Source: Xenoacremonium recifei
Lineage: Eukaryota; Ascomycota; Sordariomycetes; Hypocreales; Nectriaceae
Direction of reading: 5' to 3'
Assembly: GCA_012184525.1 (NCBI GenBank)
Contig: WOFQ01000021.1
Span: 62,001-126,000, forward strand
Length of the DNA stretch: 64,000 bases
This document shows, one piece after another, positions 44,428 to 54,803 of this stretch. How positions within the stretch are numbered: position 1 is the stretch's first letter; the number at the start of each line of letters is the position of its first letter. The position numbers and the translations under genes were made by a program. The notes below the pieces were generated by a model. The model saw only the letters and a list, made by a program, of their open reading frames with translations. It ran no database searches and was not told the DNA's origin.

Positions 44428-46002
44428 ATGTTCGAAATATTACTCCGTCCAGCCGTTCTGGCTCCCTTGGTGCTTCTGATTGGATATGTCGTATACATGA
44501 TCTGGCAAACGATCTGGCCCTCCAATCTCCCCGACCTTCCCATCGCCGGCAGCAAACCTGACGACTGGTTCCCTCTGCTGCAAGCGAGATGGCGGAACTC
44601 GACCAACTACAAGGCCGTGGCAGACGAGATCAACACGCTGTACAAAGACCAACCGTGTTTGGTGCCAATCGGTGGCAGTGAGACAGTAGTCCTTCTACCC
44701 AAGTCGGAAACGCAGCATATCGTCGACCAGTCCGATGCTGTGCTCAATATGCCTGAGCCGATGATCCAAGGCCTGCAGTTCAAGTACACCGTCGTCGACC
44801 AGATCATCATCGAGAGTCCAATCCATCAAAAGATCGTTACGAGCAATCTCACGCACCAAATATCTCACCTCGTACCGGATGTTCTCGACGAGACCGAGTG
44901 GGCATTTGAAAAGTACTGGGGATCCGATTCGACTGAGTTCAAAGATGTCGTTGTCTTCGAAACAATGCGGCGCATTATCGGCAGCGTCACGAACCGTGTC
45001 TTCGTAGGGTTGCCCGTCTGCCGCGATCCAGCTTTGGTCGATGCAGGAATGTCATACGCACGAGCACTGCCCGAAGAAGCCCGGAATCTGAGAATGTATC
45101 CTAAGTTTATCAAACCTTTGGTGGCTCCTTTCTACACCAAAAAGACCAAGGCACACACCAGGGACTTTTACAACCTTCTCATGCCCGAGATCCAACAGCG
45201 GCTGCAAGAATATGATGCGTATCTAAGTAACCCCGAGGAGAAGGGCCTCAAACCAGTGCACAATGACTTTTTGCAATGGTCGATCGAACAGGCGAAAGCA
45301 CATCCGGACCCTACCATGGCAAAGCCTTCCACACTTGCGGGACGAATCCTCATGATCAACTTTGGAGCAATTCATACGACGTCCTTCACCATGACCCATG
45401 CCATTTTCGATCTTTTCAGTTCGAAGCAGGAATATGTAGACGAACTGCGTGAGGAAATCTCAAGCGTCCTTGCCGAGCACGGCGGCGAGTGGAACAAGAG
45501 AGCGCTGGCTCAAATGGAGAAACTCGACTCTCTGATCCGAGAGAGCCTCCGACTCAACATGGTCAGCACTTTCGGCGTGCCACGCCTCGTCATCGGCAAG
45601 GACGGCCTAACAACACGATCCGGTGCACACGTACCCAAAGGAAATATCGTAGCTGTGCCTGGCAAGAACATCGCCAAAGACGAGGCTTTTTACACGGACC
45701 CGGAGACCTACAAGCCGTTCCGGTTTGCCGAGAAGCGCAGGGATGAGGACGTCGAGTACGTGAAGCGGGCGCGACAGGCGGCGCCGACGACGAGCGCTGA
45801 GTTTCTCCCGTTTGGGCATGGGAAGCATGCGTGTCCGGGGCGGTTCTTTGCGGCCAGCGAGATGAAGCTGATTCTGGCGTACATGGTGATGAGCTACGAT
45901 ATTGAGATGTTGGAGGAGCGGCCAGCGGACATATATGCTGGGCCGGCGCGGTTGCCGCCGATGGGAGCGACGGTGCGAGTTCGTCGGAAGAAGTCCGTGT
46001 AG
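44428..46002 (+). CDS. Cytochrome P450 monooxygenase
   Basis: Membrane-anchored ER P450, intronless, 524 aa. An N-terminal anchor (LAPLVLLIGYVVYMIW) is followed by a Pro-containing hinge. The I-helix is AIHTTSFT instead of the classic AGxDTT; the K-helix ExxR is ESLR; FGHGKHACPGRFFA carries the heme-ligand Cys near residue 469. The GKHACPGRFFA style and I-helix resemble the fungal P450 groups acting on terpenoid or other secondary metabolites, such as CYP503-like enzymes, but the subfamily is a guess. The start chosen is the ATG directly before the anchor; an in-frame ATG 102 nt upstream would add 34 charged residues before the anchor, which is unlikely. Nearby oxygenase and hydrolase genes make it part of the only accessory-looking stretch here. 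Confidence 0.92.
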   Translation: MFEILLRPAVLAPLVLLIGYVVYMIWQTIWPSNLPDLPIAGSKPDDWFPLLQARWRNSTNYKAVADEINTLYKDQPCLVPIGGSETVVLLPKSETQHIVDQSDAVLNMPEPMIQGLQFKYTVVDQIIIESPIHQKIVTSNLTHQISHLVPDVLDETEWAFEKYWGSDSTEFKDVVVFETMRRIIGSVTNRVFVGLPVCRDPALVDAGMSYARALPEEARNLRMYPKFIKPLVAPFYTKKTKAHTRDFYNLLMPEIQQRLQEYDAYLSNPEEKGLKPVHNDFLQWSIEQAKAHPDPTMAKPSTLAGRILMINFGAIHTTSFTMTHAIFDLFSSKQEYVDELREEISSVLAEHGGEWNKRALAQMEKLDSLIRESLRLNMVSTFGVPRLVIGKDGLTTRSGAHVPKGNIVAVPGKNIAKDEAFYTDPETYKPFRFAEKRRDEDVEYVKRARQAAPTTSAEFLPFGHGKHACPGRFFAASEMKLILAYMVMSYDIEMLEERPADIYAGPARLPPMGATVRVRRKKSV

Positions 46003-46385
46003 CCATGATAGCTATATCATGGTTGTCTGTCTGTACTTACTTATTTAGTGAGAGCCAATGCGACATCTTTTGTCTACTATTCTCTGTGCATCATCCACCG
46101 TGTAAGTGGCCTGAGGCACAGTGCAATAGACAGTCCGCCGCTCAATTCGCACCGTCCCATCATCTCGCTTGTCGCCGGCAATACCAGGCGTGAGAATTTT
46201 CCTCGACGTCCACTCGCAGCGTCCGTCGACTCCAGAGACACTACAAAAGTGCCTTGGATGGGTATTCCCCGAGCCCAGAATCAGGGACAAAAGAACCCCC
46301 TCCCCTCTCACCACGCAGCCGCCGCCTGCCTGATCGCGACGACGACGCCGTGGCGCAGAACCGCCGCAGCTGCCTTTACGCCGCC
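46003..46385. other. Intergenic region between P450 and aminopeptidase
   Basis: Short tandem spacing (383 bp). No extra gene. It holds the P450 3' flank and a candidate distal promoter for the long aminopeptidase form. Confidence 0.5.
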
Positions 46386-49300
46386 ATGTCTTCGCCGAGG
46401 GCATTGATCCGGCAGCTGGCTCGGAGCCGGTGGAGCAACCCGGGCAATGCGGTATCGAGCGGGCGTCAGGGCTTTGTCCCAGGCAATGCTTCGTGTCTGC
46501 GGCCTGGCGCTCGAGCGCTGGCCATGTCGACGCATGCGGCGGGCGTTGGGCGAGGCTTGCAGGACAATGCGAAGCGCGGCCGCGATGGCGGATCGAAGGC
46601 ATTGAAGCCGCTGCCGACCGGGATCCGGAGGTACGTTTTAGCGCCGGACGGACCTCTGGCCCCACCCCACCTACCCATTTCTAGCTCCTGCCTGCGCTGG
46701 AAGCTGGAAGCTACCTTACTCTGTGGCCTGGCAGGCTCCTGGCAAGTGCCCTGGGAGCTCCTGCCCGCCAGCAGCAATGAGCCCCTCACCGACCCCGCGC
46801 CTGTCTTCGGCCCCTCCCTGGACCGCCTCATTGTTGAGCTCTGCTTCCACATCACATCACCCACTGTCTACTATTGTTCTTATTCTTCCGTCACCCAACC
46901 GTTGGTGGCGTAACATTCTTCGCCGTGCCATTCCATCCCCCTTTCCTCCCTTTCGTCCTCATATAACCTCCCATTCTCCCTCCTCCTCCTCCTAGCTAAC
47001 AAGCTCAACTAACTCGACTGCTTGCTTCTCTCAGCTTCGTCCCTCGAATACCCTCCCGATCTTGCTCCGGACAAGCCAGACTCGCTCGACAAGCCGCCAA
47101 AATGGATGACCGCGACGTCCTCCCCGACTATGTCAAGCCTTCCCACTACAATCTGTCCCTGAGGGACCTCGACTTCAAGACATGGACCTACAAGGGCACT
47201 GTCGTGTGCGTTCCGAGTCCTCCGCCTACATAACAAGCTCAATTCAGCTAAACATCCCGCAGCATCGACACCGAGGTCTCCAAGCCCACCAAGGAGATTA
47301 TTCTCAACACCCTCAACGTCAAGCTGTTCAAGGCCAAGGTTGCTGTTGGTTCTGGCGACTCCCTCGAGTCCACCACCTTCTCCTTCGACGAAAAGGCCCA
47401 GCGAGCTACCATCAGCTTTGACAAGGAGATTCCCGTCTCCAAGAAGGCCGCCATCACTGTCGAATTCGAGGGTATCATGAACAATGAGATGGCAGGCTTC
47501 TACCGTAGCAAGTACAAGCCTACCGTGCCCGCCGCCGACTCAGTACCCCGCGACGAGGAGTGGCACTACATGCTAAGCACCCAGTTCGAGGCCTGTGATG
47601 CGCGCCAAGCGTTTCCCTGTTTCGACGAGCCCAACTTGAAGGCCACCTTTGACCTCGACATTGAGATCCCGGCCGACCAGGTTGCCCTCAGCAACATGCC
47701 TGTCAAGGATACCAAACCCTCCAAGGATGGCTGGAATGTGGTGTCTTTCGAGCGATCCCCTGTCATGAGCACCTATCTTCTGGCCTGGGCCATCGGCGAC
47801 TTCGAGTACATCGAGGCTATGACCGACCGAAAGTACAATGGCAAGCAGATTCCCGTCCGTGTCTACACCACTCGTGGCCTCAAGGAGCAGGGCCAATGGG
47901 CTCTCCAGCATGCGCCTAAGATCATCGACTTTTTCTCGGAGATCTTCGACATCGACTACCCTCTGCCCAAGTCGGATCTTCTCGCTGTCCATGAGTTCAC
48001 TCACGGCGCCATGGAGAACTGGGGTCTTGTTACCTACCGTACTACTCAGGTTCTCTTCGATGAGAAGACTTCTGATGCTCGGTTTAAGAACGCCGTGGCA
48101 TACGTCGTCGCTCATGAGCTGGCTCATCAGTGGTTCGGCAACCTGGTCACTATGGACTGGTGGGATGAGCTTTGGTTGAACGAGGGTTTCGCTACCTGGG
48201 TCGGATGGCATGCAGTTGACCACCTGCACCCTGACTGGCAGGTTTGGGCTCAGTTCGTCAACGAGGGCATGGAAGCCGCGTTCCGTCTGGATGGTATCCG
48301 TGCCAGCCACCCCATCCACGTTCCCGTCCGAGATGCTCTCGACATCAACCAGATCTTCGACTCAATCAGCTACCTCAAGGGTTGCTCTGCGATCCGCATG
48401 TTGGCCAACCACCTCGGGGTTGAGACGTTCCTTAAGGGTGTCTCCAGCTATCTTAAGGCCCACGCTTACGGTAATGCCAAGACTAAGGCGCTCTGGCAAG
48501 CTCTCAGCGAGGCCTCGGGCAAGGATGTGGACCAGCTTATGCACCCTTGGATCTCTAAGATTGGTCACCCCGTCCTAACCGTTGCCGAGGAGCCTGGACA
48601 GATCTCCATCAAGCAGTCTCGCTTCCTGTCAACTGGCGATGTCAAGCCCGAAGATGACACCACCACTTGGTGGGTGCCATTGGGCCTTGAGGGAAAGAAG
48701 GGCGAGGCCGGAATTGCCAGTCTCTCTCTCACCAAGAAGGATGACACCATTCGGGACATTGACGACGAATTTTACAAGCTGAACAGCGGTGCTACTGGCT
48801 TCTACCGAGTCAACTACCCCCCGGCTCGCCTTGCCAAGCTTGCTACTCAGCTCGACAAGCTCAGCACCGAGGACAAGATCGCCATTATCGGCTCGACCGG
48901 CGACCTTGCCTTTGCCGGCAACGGCACCACTCCCGCTCTGCTCACTTTCCTCCAAGGCTTCAACAAGGAAACTCACACCTTGGTCTGGAGCCAGGTCCTT
49001 GATTCTATTGCCCAGGTCAAGTCTGTCTTCAACGAGGACGAGACGATTAAGAAGGGCCTAGAGGCCTTTACTCTGAAGTTGATTGACGCCAAGGTTCAGG
49101 AGATTGGCTGGGAGTTCCCCGAAGGAGAGGACTACCTTACCGGCATTCTCCGTAAGGACCTCATTGGCAATGCCGTCGCCAACAAGCACCCTGTGTAAGT
49201 TTCAAGAGGTTCATTATACTGCTGTGACCGGCTAACCTCATATTTAGCATCGTCGAGGAGGCTCTTAAGCGCTTCGATGCCTGGGTTGAGAACCCTGAGG

Positions 49301-49857
49301 CTAACCCCATCTATCCCTCTCTGCGCACCGCCGTGTGGCGCGCCGCCATTGAGAAGGACCCTGCCCGAACCGTCGAGATCCTCAAGAAGGAGTGGTTCAC
49401 CACCAAGTCTATCGACGGCAAGCTCCTGTGCCTCAGCGTCCTCGGTGTCGTCAAGGACGCCGACCTCATCAAGAAGGAGATCATCCCCTTCGTCTTTAAC
49501 CAGTCCCCGCCTTCCAACGCCGTTCCCAGCGCTGACATGCACGTCCTGGGCTCCTCATTGTCGGCCAACATTATCGGTCGCCCTCTGCAGTGGGAGTTCA
49601 TGAAGAACAACTGGGACGCCGTCATTGCCAAGCTGGGCAACCCCGTCGTCGTCGACCGCTTCATGAACCTCAGTCTCAGCCGCTTCACTGACGAGGCTTA
49701 CATCCAGGACATTGATGAGTTCATGAAGGACAAGGACACCAAGAGCTTCGACCGCACACTCGGTACTGTCAAGGACAAGATCCGTGGACGGGCCGCGTAC
49801 CGCAAGCGCGATGCCGCCGCTCTCAAGGAGTGGCTCGCTGCCAACAGCTACATCTGA
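46386..49857 (+). CDS. APE2: M1-family zinc aminopeptidase (Ape2/Aap1-like), with possible mitochondrial leader exon
   Basis: Zinc metallo-aminopeptidase removing N-terminal residues from peptides. Core exons are 47102-47205, 47263-49194 and 49248-49857 (881 aa from the ATG at 47102, a usual family length). Marks: LPDYVKPSHYNLSL, QFEACDARQAFPCFDEP, the exopeptidase motif GAMENWG, zinc motif HELAHQWFGNLVT and NEGFATW. An upstream exon (46386-46630) can be spliced through a 404-nt intron (GTACGT donor; pyrimidine tract and TCAG at 47034) exactly in frame to 47035. That adds 104 residues starting MSSPRALIRQLARSRW, rich in Arg/Ser/Ala and almost free of acids, like a mitochondrial presequence. 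Both starts may be used. The longer model is shown; the core from 47102 is near certain. Confidence 0.93.
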
Positions 49858-50197
49858 CTATGTAAATTATAAAATGTTGAGGAGTTGTGATTGGGTATAT
49901 GTATGTATGTAGTGTAGAGGACGACGCTTGTCCCTAGTAACGCAAGATGAGAAGGCGTAAATTGCTTTTTCTCGTACCTGGATTCAGGGGTATTTGGAAC
50001 ACTCTGTGATGTGACTCTGTGATTTTCGCACCGCCCCACAGGATGAGACCCTTGTGTTCTGAGAAGGAAGCTCGCCGCTCACCTCATAGCTCACGCCAGG
50101 GTCCAAACCGAGACACTTTTATTTAATTACTCTCTCTACTCAGATCTCTCTCACTACGGTCTCCAATCGCTCATCCAACTAACCTACAGCTCCCCCC
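49858..50197. other. Short intergenic region (aminopeptidase / GNAT)
   Basis: 340 bp between tandem genes; nothing recognised beyond a 3' flank with TGTATGTATGTAG-like simple sequence and a CT-rich leader. Confidence 0.5.
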
Positions 50198-50941
50198 ATG
50201 GCCTCACCCACCGTCCAACTCGCGACACCCGCCGACGTCCCCGGCATCGCAACCGTGCACCTCAGCGCCTTCAACGACGAGTACTTCCAGAGCCTCTTCC
50301 CGCCGTCGGGCCTCGGCCGCGCATACCACGAGAAGAGCTTCCGGCAGTTCATTGGGTGGCGCGCGGCGGGGATCCAGGAGGCGCGCGTGTGGGTGGTGAA
50401 GGGCGCGGACGGTACGGATCGTGATCTTTCAACTGCAGTGAGGAGAAGGGAGTGCAAGTGGTTGCTGATGACTTTGAGTAGGCCTGGTGCAGTCTGTTGC
50501 GCTGATGTGGATTGTGAGGCCGGAAGACGGCGGCGCGTGGGACTTTGCAAGGCGGTATCCGAGGGTGTTGCCGGGTATGGACGGGGAGGCGATCCAGGCG
50601 TTCTTCGATGGCATGGATGCGCAGCATCACGCCGTGATGGGGACGCGCGAACACATCTGTAAGGCCCCTTGTCTAACATCAGGGCGCAAACTCACGGAGG
50701 GGGCATAGACTTAGAACTCATGATGACGCACCCGGCAGCGCGGCGCCAGGGCCATGCGACGGCGCTGCTGCGGCATGTCAGTGTGCTTGCGGATGAGATG
50801 GACTATCCGCTGTATCTGGACGCCGAGGCGGCGGCGGTGCCATTGTATGAGCGCGTGGGATATGAGGTGGTGGAGGGGGCGGAGAGGACGAGTCAGATGA
50901 GTCCGATGATACGGCGGAGGAGGAGTGAGCGGGAAGCTTGA
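50198..50941 (+). CDS. GNAT-family N-acetyltransferase
   Basis: Acetyl-CoA-dependent N-acyltransferase of unknown substrate. Exons 50198-50411, 50482-50658, 50709-50941 give 207 aa. The N-terminus (VQLATPADVPGIATVHLSAF) is the typical first strand-helix of GNAT proteins. Joining across intron 2 gives IYLELMMTHPAARRQGHATALLRH, in which RRQGHA is the acetyl-CoA phosphate-binding loop (usual Q/R-x-x-G-x-G/A). Then LYLDAEAAAVPLYERVGYEVV is the standard C-terminal motif. Both introns (70 and 50 nt) restore these motifs. It converges with the esterase gene, only 117 bp away. Homologues of this kind are common and mostly uncharacterised in fungi. Confidence 0.88.
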
Positions 50942-51058
50942 CGGGATGGTTCGGGGAATCAGGATGAAAAAGGGCAGTGTTGGATATTAAAATAGACTTG
51001 TGGCATTATAGACTCATAATTCATCAAAGCCCAACGCAGGTTGACGATGCTCCTTTTA

Positions 51059-52762
51059 CTAAACCGCCAGCACATCGACGTTGCTACTGATCCAATCATA
51101 GGCTTCACTCCTAAAGTCATCCGCCAGATAGTCGTTCGCACTCGCCGACTTGAACCACATCAGCTCCTGGCTCTCACTCCACTGCGGCCAGTTCGCGTAG
51201 CCCGACACACCGGTGTTAGGGTCCAGGTTGTACAAGAAGTTGAAGTAGTAGGTCCGACAGCTTTTCTCAGCGTTGTCAGGATACAACCCGTAGAAGATCT
51301 GGAGTAAATCCGAGCCATGCAGGGTTCCAAGGTAGGGCGTCCCGTAGTCGTAGCTCGAAAGGTAGGACCACGAGGGGACAGATGGATTGACTGAGTTGGC
51401 CGTGGTGAGGAACAGACGGCGAGTCAGAGTAAAGACGAGGTCGCCGAGGAGGGCTGCAAGACGCTTGTAGCCCGGGTAGAGCTCGTTGAAGATGCTGGTG
51501 CGGAAGGGGCTTCCGTCAGCAGCAGCAGTTGGATAGAGGTCAACCAATGTCGTAAGTTGTTCCGTAGTCGCATCAGCAAAATACAGCGATGAGAGGTACT
51601 CGACGACATCGGCTGTGTCAGTCAAGTTGGATTGAAAGATGGAAAACAACGTTCCCTCGTCCTCCTGATCTCCAATAATCATGGGGACGGCATAATAACT
51701 GCCAGACATTGCAAGAACGTCTGGGGATTCGGTGAGGACAGTGCCATCTGGACGTGGCAGATACGACAAAGCGACCGAGTTGTACGACAGAATGCCCGGA
51801 ACTGAGTTTGCAGCATTCAGGAACGTCTCGTAATCGAGGTCGCGGAGACAGGTCAGTGTATCAGACGCGCTGGAACATCCGGCCTCGGCCACGACAGCAT
51901 CGTAGATGGCTTGGCCCTTAGCCCCATCCACTGGCTCTGCAGGAACGACACTGCCCGAGTTCATGATGGCCCCTCGGAAAAGGGGGCTGCCGTTGTATGT
52001 GGCGTTGCCGCCATACAGAGCCATCTGGTCAAACACAGAAATAGCTCCAGCAGACTCGCCCCAGATAGTGACCTTGTCAGGGTCGCCGCCAAACGAGGCA
52101 ATGTTGTCTGCAACCCACTCAAGACCCATGCGTTGATCGAGCAGTCCGAGATTTGCGCTACCATCCTCCAGAATCTCTTTGCCGGGCATGAAGCCAAAGC
52201 CAGCAACTCGGTAGTTGACAGCCACATACACAAATGGCTGGTCATTGTCGATGGCGGTCCCGAGAAGGCTTGTTGCATCATACATAGAGGTACTGCCCAA
52301 CTCAAACCCGCCACCGAAGATCCAGAACAGAACTGGAAGCTTGTCATCTGCCGTTGTTCCTGCAGGTCGTTGTACCGAAACGGTCAAGCAATCCTCTTGC
52401 CCCGTAACCACTTGTAAAAGGGGAAGTTCCAAGAAATCAGCCAGCAACTCTTCAATGATGTTCTGGGAACCGCTCGATATGAACATCTGCGGACAAGCCG
52501 CCGCACTGCCCGTGGCGTCAAATGTTCCCAGATCCGTGGAGAGTTTCTGCGGTGGCTTGAGACGGAGGGACCCGGTGGGAGGGTCTGCAAAGGGGATCCC
52601 ATTGAAGGTCTCAACGCTTGAGGATGAAGAGCCAACAACGGTGCCAGAGGGAAGTGTCACAGTGACCTGCGCAGCCCGCTCCTGGATCGTCGGAATAGGA
52701 GCGGGAGCTGCCTTGGCCAAGGGCACGGCCAGAGACAGGAGGGAGAGGGCGTGGGCCTTCAT
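51059..52762 (-). CDS. Secreted type-B carboxylesterase/lipase
   Basis: Intronless, 567 aa. Begins with a cleavable signal peptide (MKAHALSLLSLAVPLAKAAP), so likely secreted. The carboxylesterase type-B fold is clear: FNGIPFADPPTG, EDCLTVSV (Cys near 125, pairing with Cys near 90 in the family), IFGGGFELG oxyanion loop, GESAGA with nucleophile Ser near 237, an acid in DQEDEGTLF and the catalytic His in TLHGSDLLQIF. It resembles Candida rugosa/Geotrichum-type lipases, but acyl-chain preference cannot be told. The start is the ATG directly before the signal peptide; the in-frame ATG 69 nt upstream would spoil it. Potential N-glycosylation sites include NATYN and NLTD. Confidence 0.92.
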   Translation of the reverse strand: MKAHALSLLSLAVPLAKAAPAPIPTIQERAAQVTVTLPSGTVVGSSSSSVETFNGIPFADPPTGSLRLKPPQKLSTDLGTFDATGSAAACPQMFISSGSQNIIEELLADFLELPLLQVVTGQEDCLTVSVQRPAGTTADDKLPVLFWIFGGGFELGSTSMYDATSLLGTAIDNDQPFVYVAVNYRVAGFGFMPGKEILEDGSANLGLLDQRMGLEWVADNIASFGGDPDKVTIWGESAGAISVFDQMALYGGNATYNGSPLFRGAIMNSGSVVPAEPVDGAKGQAIYDAVVAEAGCSSASDTLTCLRDLDYETFLNAANSVPGILSYNSVALSYLPRPDGTVLTESPDVLAMSGSYYAVPMIIGDQEDEGTLFSIFQSNLTDTADVVEYLSSLYFADATTEQLTTLVDLYPTAAADGSPFRTSIFNELYPGYKRLAALLGDLVFTLTRRLFLTTANSVNPSVPSWSYLSSYDYGTPYLGTLHGSDLLQIFYGLYPDNAEKSCRTYYFNFLYNLDPNTGVSGYANWPQWSESQELMWFKSASANDYLADDFRSEAYDWISSNVDVLAV

Positions 52763-54803
52763 CTTTGAGGTCGGTATAAGTTGAGTGGCTACAAAATGTG
52801 CCAACAGAACAGACGCAGGTGTCCCGGTCAACTCTCAGCCACGAGAGGGTTCAGATTCCACAAACCGAAGGTCTGAAGATGTCGTTGACTGCCCATATTC
52901 CAGGCTCAGGAAGGGGAAGACGGCCTCATTTTGAACTTTTCGCCCATGAGGACCGGACGAGCACCGTAGCTTTCCCTTCGCGCGCTCCACCACATGCTCA
53001 TCTCCAGCTTCCCGCACCCAAAAGCCGTGTCCGGCGCGCTTTTTCCACGCTTCAACAAGCCCAATTTCCAGCTTTTGAAAATCCCATCGGCGCAGTCATG
53101 CCCAAACGAGCCCCAGGGCCGAACCATGGGGCGCGTCTTCACCGCCGACCCCGCTTCCCCATGGGGTTCATCGGAAGCCCGGAGGAGCACATGAAAGAAA
53201 CATCGTGAGAAACGGCACCGGCGAGGGGCATGGCAGCGGGCTTCAGAGGCGGGAGCCGAGGCTGACGGTGCGGAGAACGAGGTATATACACCTCCGGGAG
53301 AGGGCGAGCGCTTCACTGGCCGGCTGAAGTGGTGCGAGGAGCGGCGCGTAAGTGCCTCGATGGATGGGATGGGCGACGATCAGCTGGACTGGTGAAAGTT
53401 GGGATGGATGAGTGGGGGGAAGCGAGAGCGAAGGTCGTGAAAGATGGTCGAACCCCTGCACTATGGTCACCGGCAGAACGAGATCTGCCTTTTCCTAACC
53501 CAGAAGCGAGGGACTTGGGGATGCCGAGAGACAGGCCAGGGCGTTTGCGGGGAAACCAGCAGGGTTGTTTGATGGATGAACATCGGGATCGGACGGCGCT
53601 GTCGCTGAGCGGTGAAGTCCTTAGCAGCCATTTTTTTTCTTGGTCGGCGTCTAGTGTGTGATGGGATCGGAAGCTTCGCCCGTTTGGGGATGACCAGCCT
53701 GGAGGGTATGGGAGATAAGTAGTAGTGAAGATGCCATGTTGGAGTTGAGGTTTGAGTGGAAGTGGGAAGGCTGGGAGGAGCCCGAAGTCTCCCCCCTGCC
53801 ACCTTCCGTCCTTGCAGATGCATATCGGCGCATTCTATAGGCACATGACCTACAAGAATACTAGCAGGAATCCGTCCACGAGTCGCATAGGTTTCTATTG
53901 CCTTGCCTTGTGTAGTGTAGAACTAGAGTATATGTCGCTTGAGCTTGGTCCAATCTACTGAAGGTTGTGTATATTTACACAGATCTCCTGAACCTCTTCC
54001 GGCTATGAACTCATACAATTATTATATAAGTATATCGCTCCCAGTCAGACTCACTGATTTCCCTGTTCGTCGTTACTAACGGCCCGGTGTCGAGAACTCT
54101 TGGCAAGAAGATGCTCTCGGTATTTCCACCACCTAGCCTCATCACAGCACTAACCTCTACGGTAGGATGCCGAATAATAGATTAGGGCACCCATTCGCAT
54201 TTAGCCGCTACCAAACATGCTATTCCCGCGTTCCAGTGTTTGCTCACCCATTAGCCATTGGTCCTGACTAGGCAATTATTCCTTCTCCGCACTCTACCAG
54301 CACATCATCATCACAAGCTGATAGTTCTTCTCATCCGAGGCTTTCGTGATTCTCGTACGAGTAATCCTTCGTGATGTTGTTCCGAACCTACGATTATTGC
54401 TTGTGATAGTCTCCGTTAACCCGGACGCAGTATCCCTATACAGACTGGAAGTTGAGAAAGTGCCTTTGCCCCCTCCGTATCCTCGCGACCACAGATGTCA
54501 GCAGTTCGTATTCGTTCCCGGTCAAGTTGATCCTCAGTTGTCAAGACGTGATTAATCATTGCTCCTATATATCATACGAGAATCGAACAGTCATTTACAT
54601 AAATCCATGACTCTATCAGCGCTCGCTTGGTATCTTGATGTCATGTCCATGTCACCAACACTCTCTTCGCGCCCTTTCCGTTCCGAAGGTACCCGTGCCA
54701 GTGAGGCAATGTTTCTGGTGCAACCCTATTGTATCCGTTCCCAGTCCTGTATGGACCATATCATGCCGAAGAAAACCACAACGCCAACCTGTATCTAACT
54801 CCA
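52763..54803. other. 2-kb intergenic region upstream of the esterase
   Basis: No supported gene. It contains the esterase promoter; a GTATATAC core flanked by near-complementary bases lies near 53281-53296. The 53.9-54.7 kb part is AT-richer with only short ORFs. ORFs around 53.0-53.8 kb overlap in several frames and have no motif. Confidence 0.5.

Noticed and set aside
40224..46002. A secondary-metabolite gene cluster
   Set aside because: No polyketide, peptide or terpene synthase, transporter or pathway regulator lies nearby; three enzymes alone are not enough.
47573..48319. 248-aa minus ORF inside the aminopeptidase gene
   Set aside because: Antisense shadow of an exon with strong codon bias.
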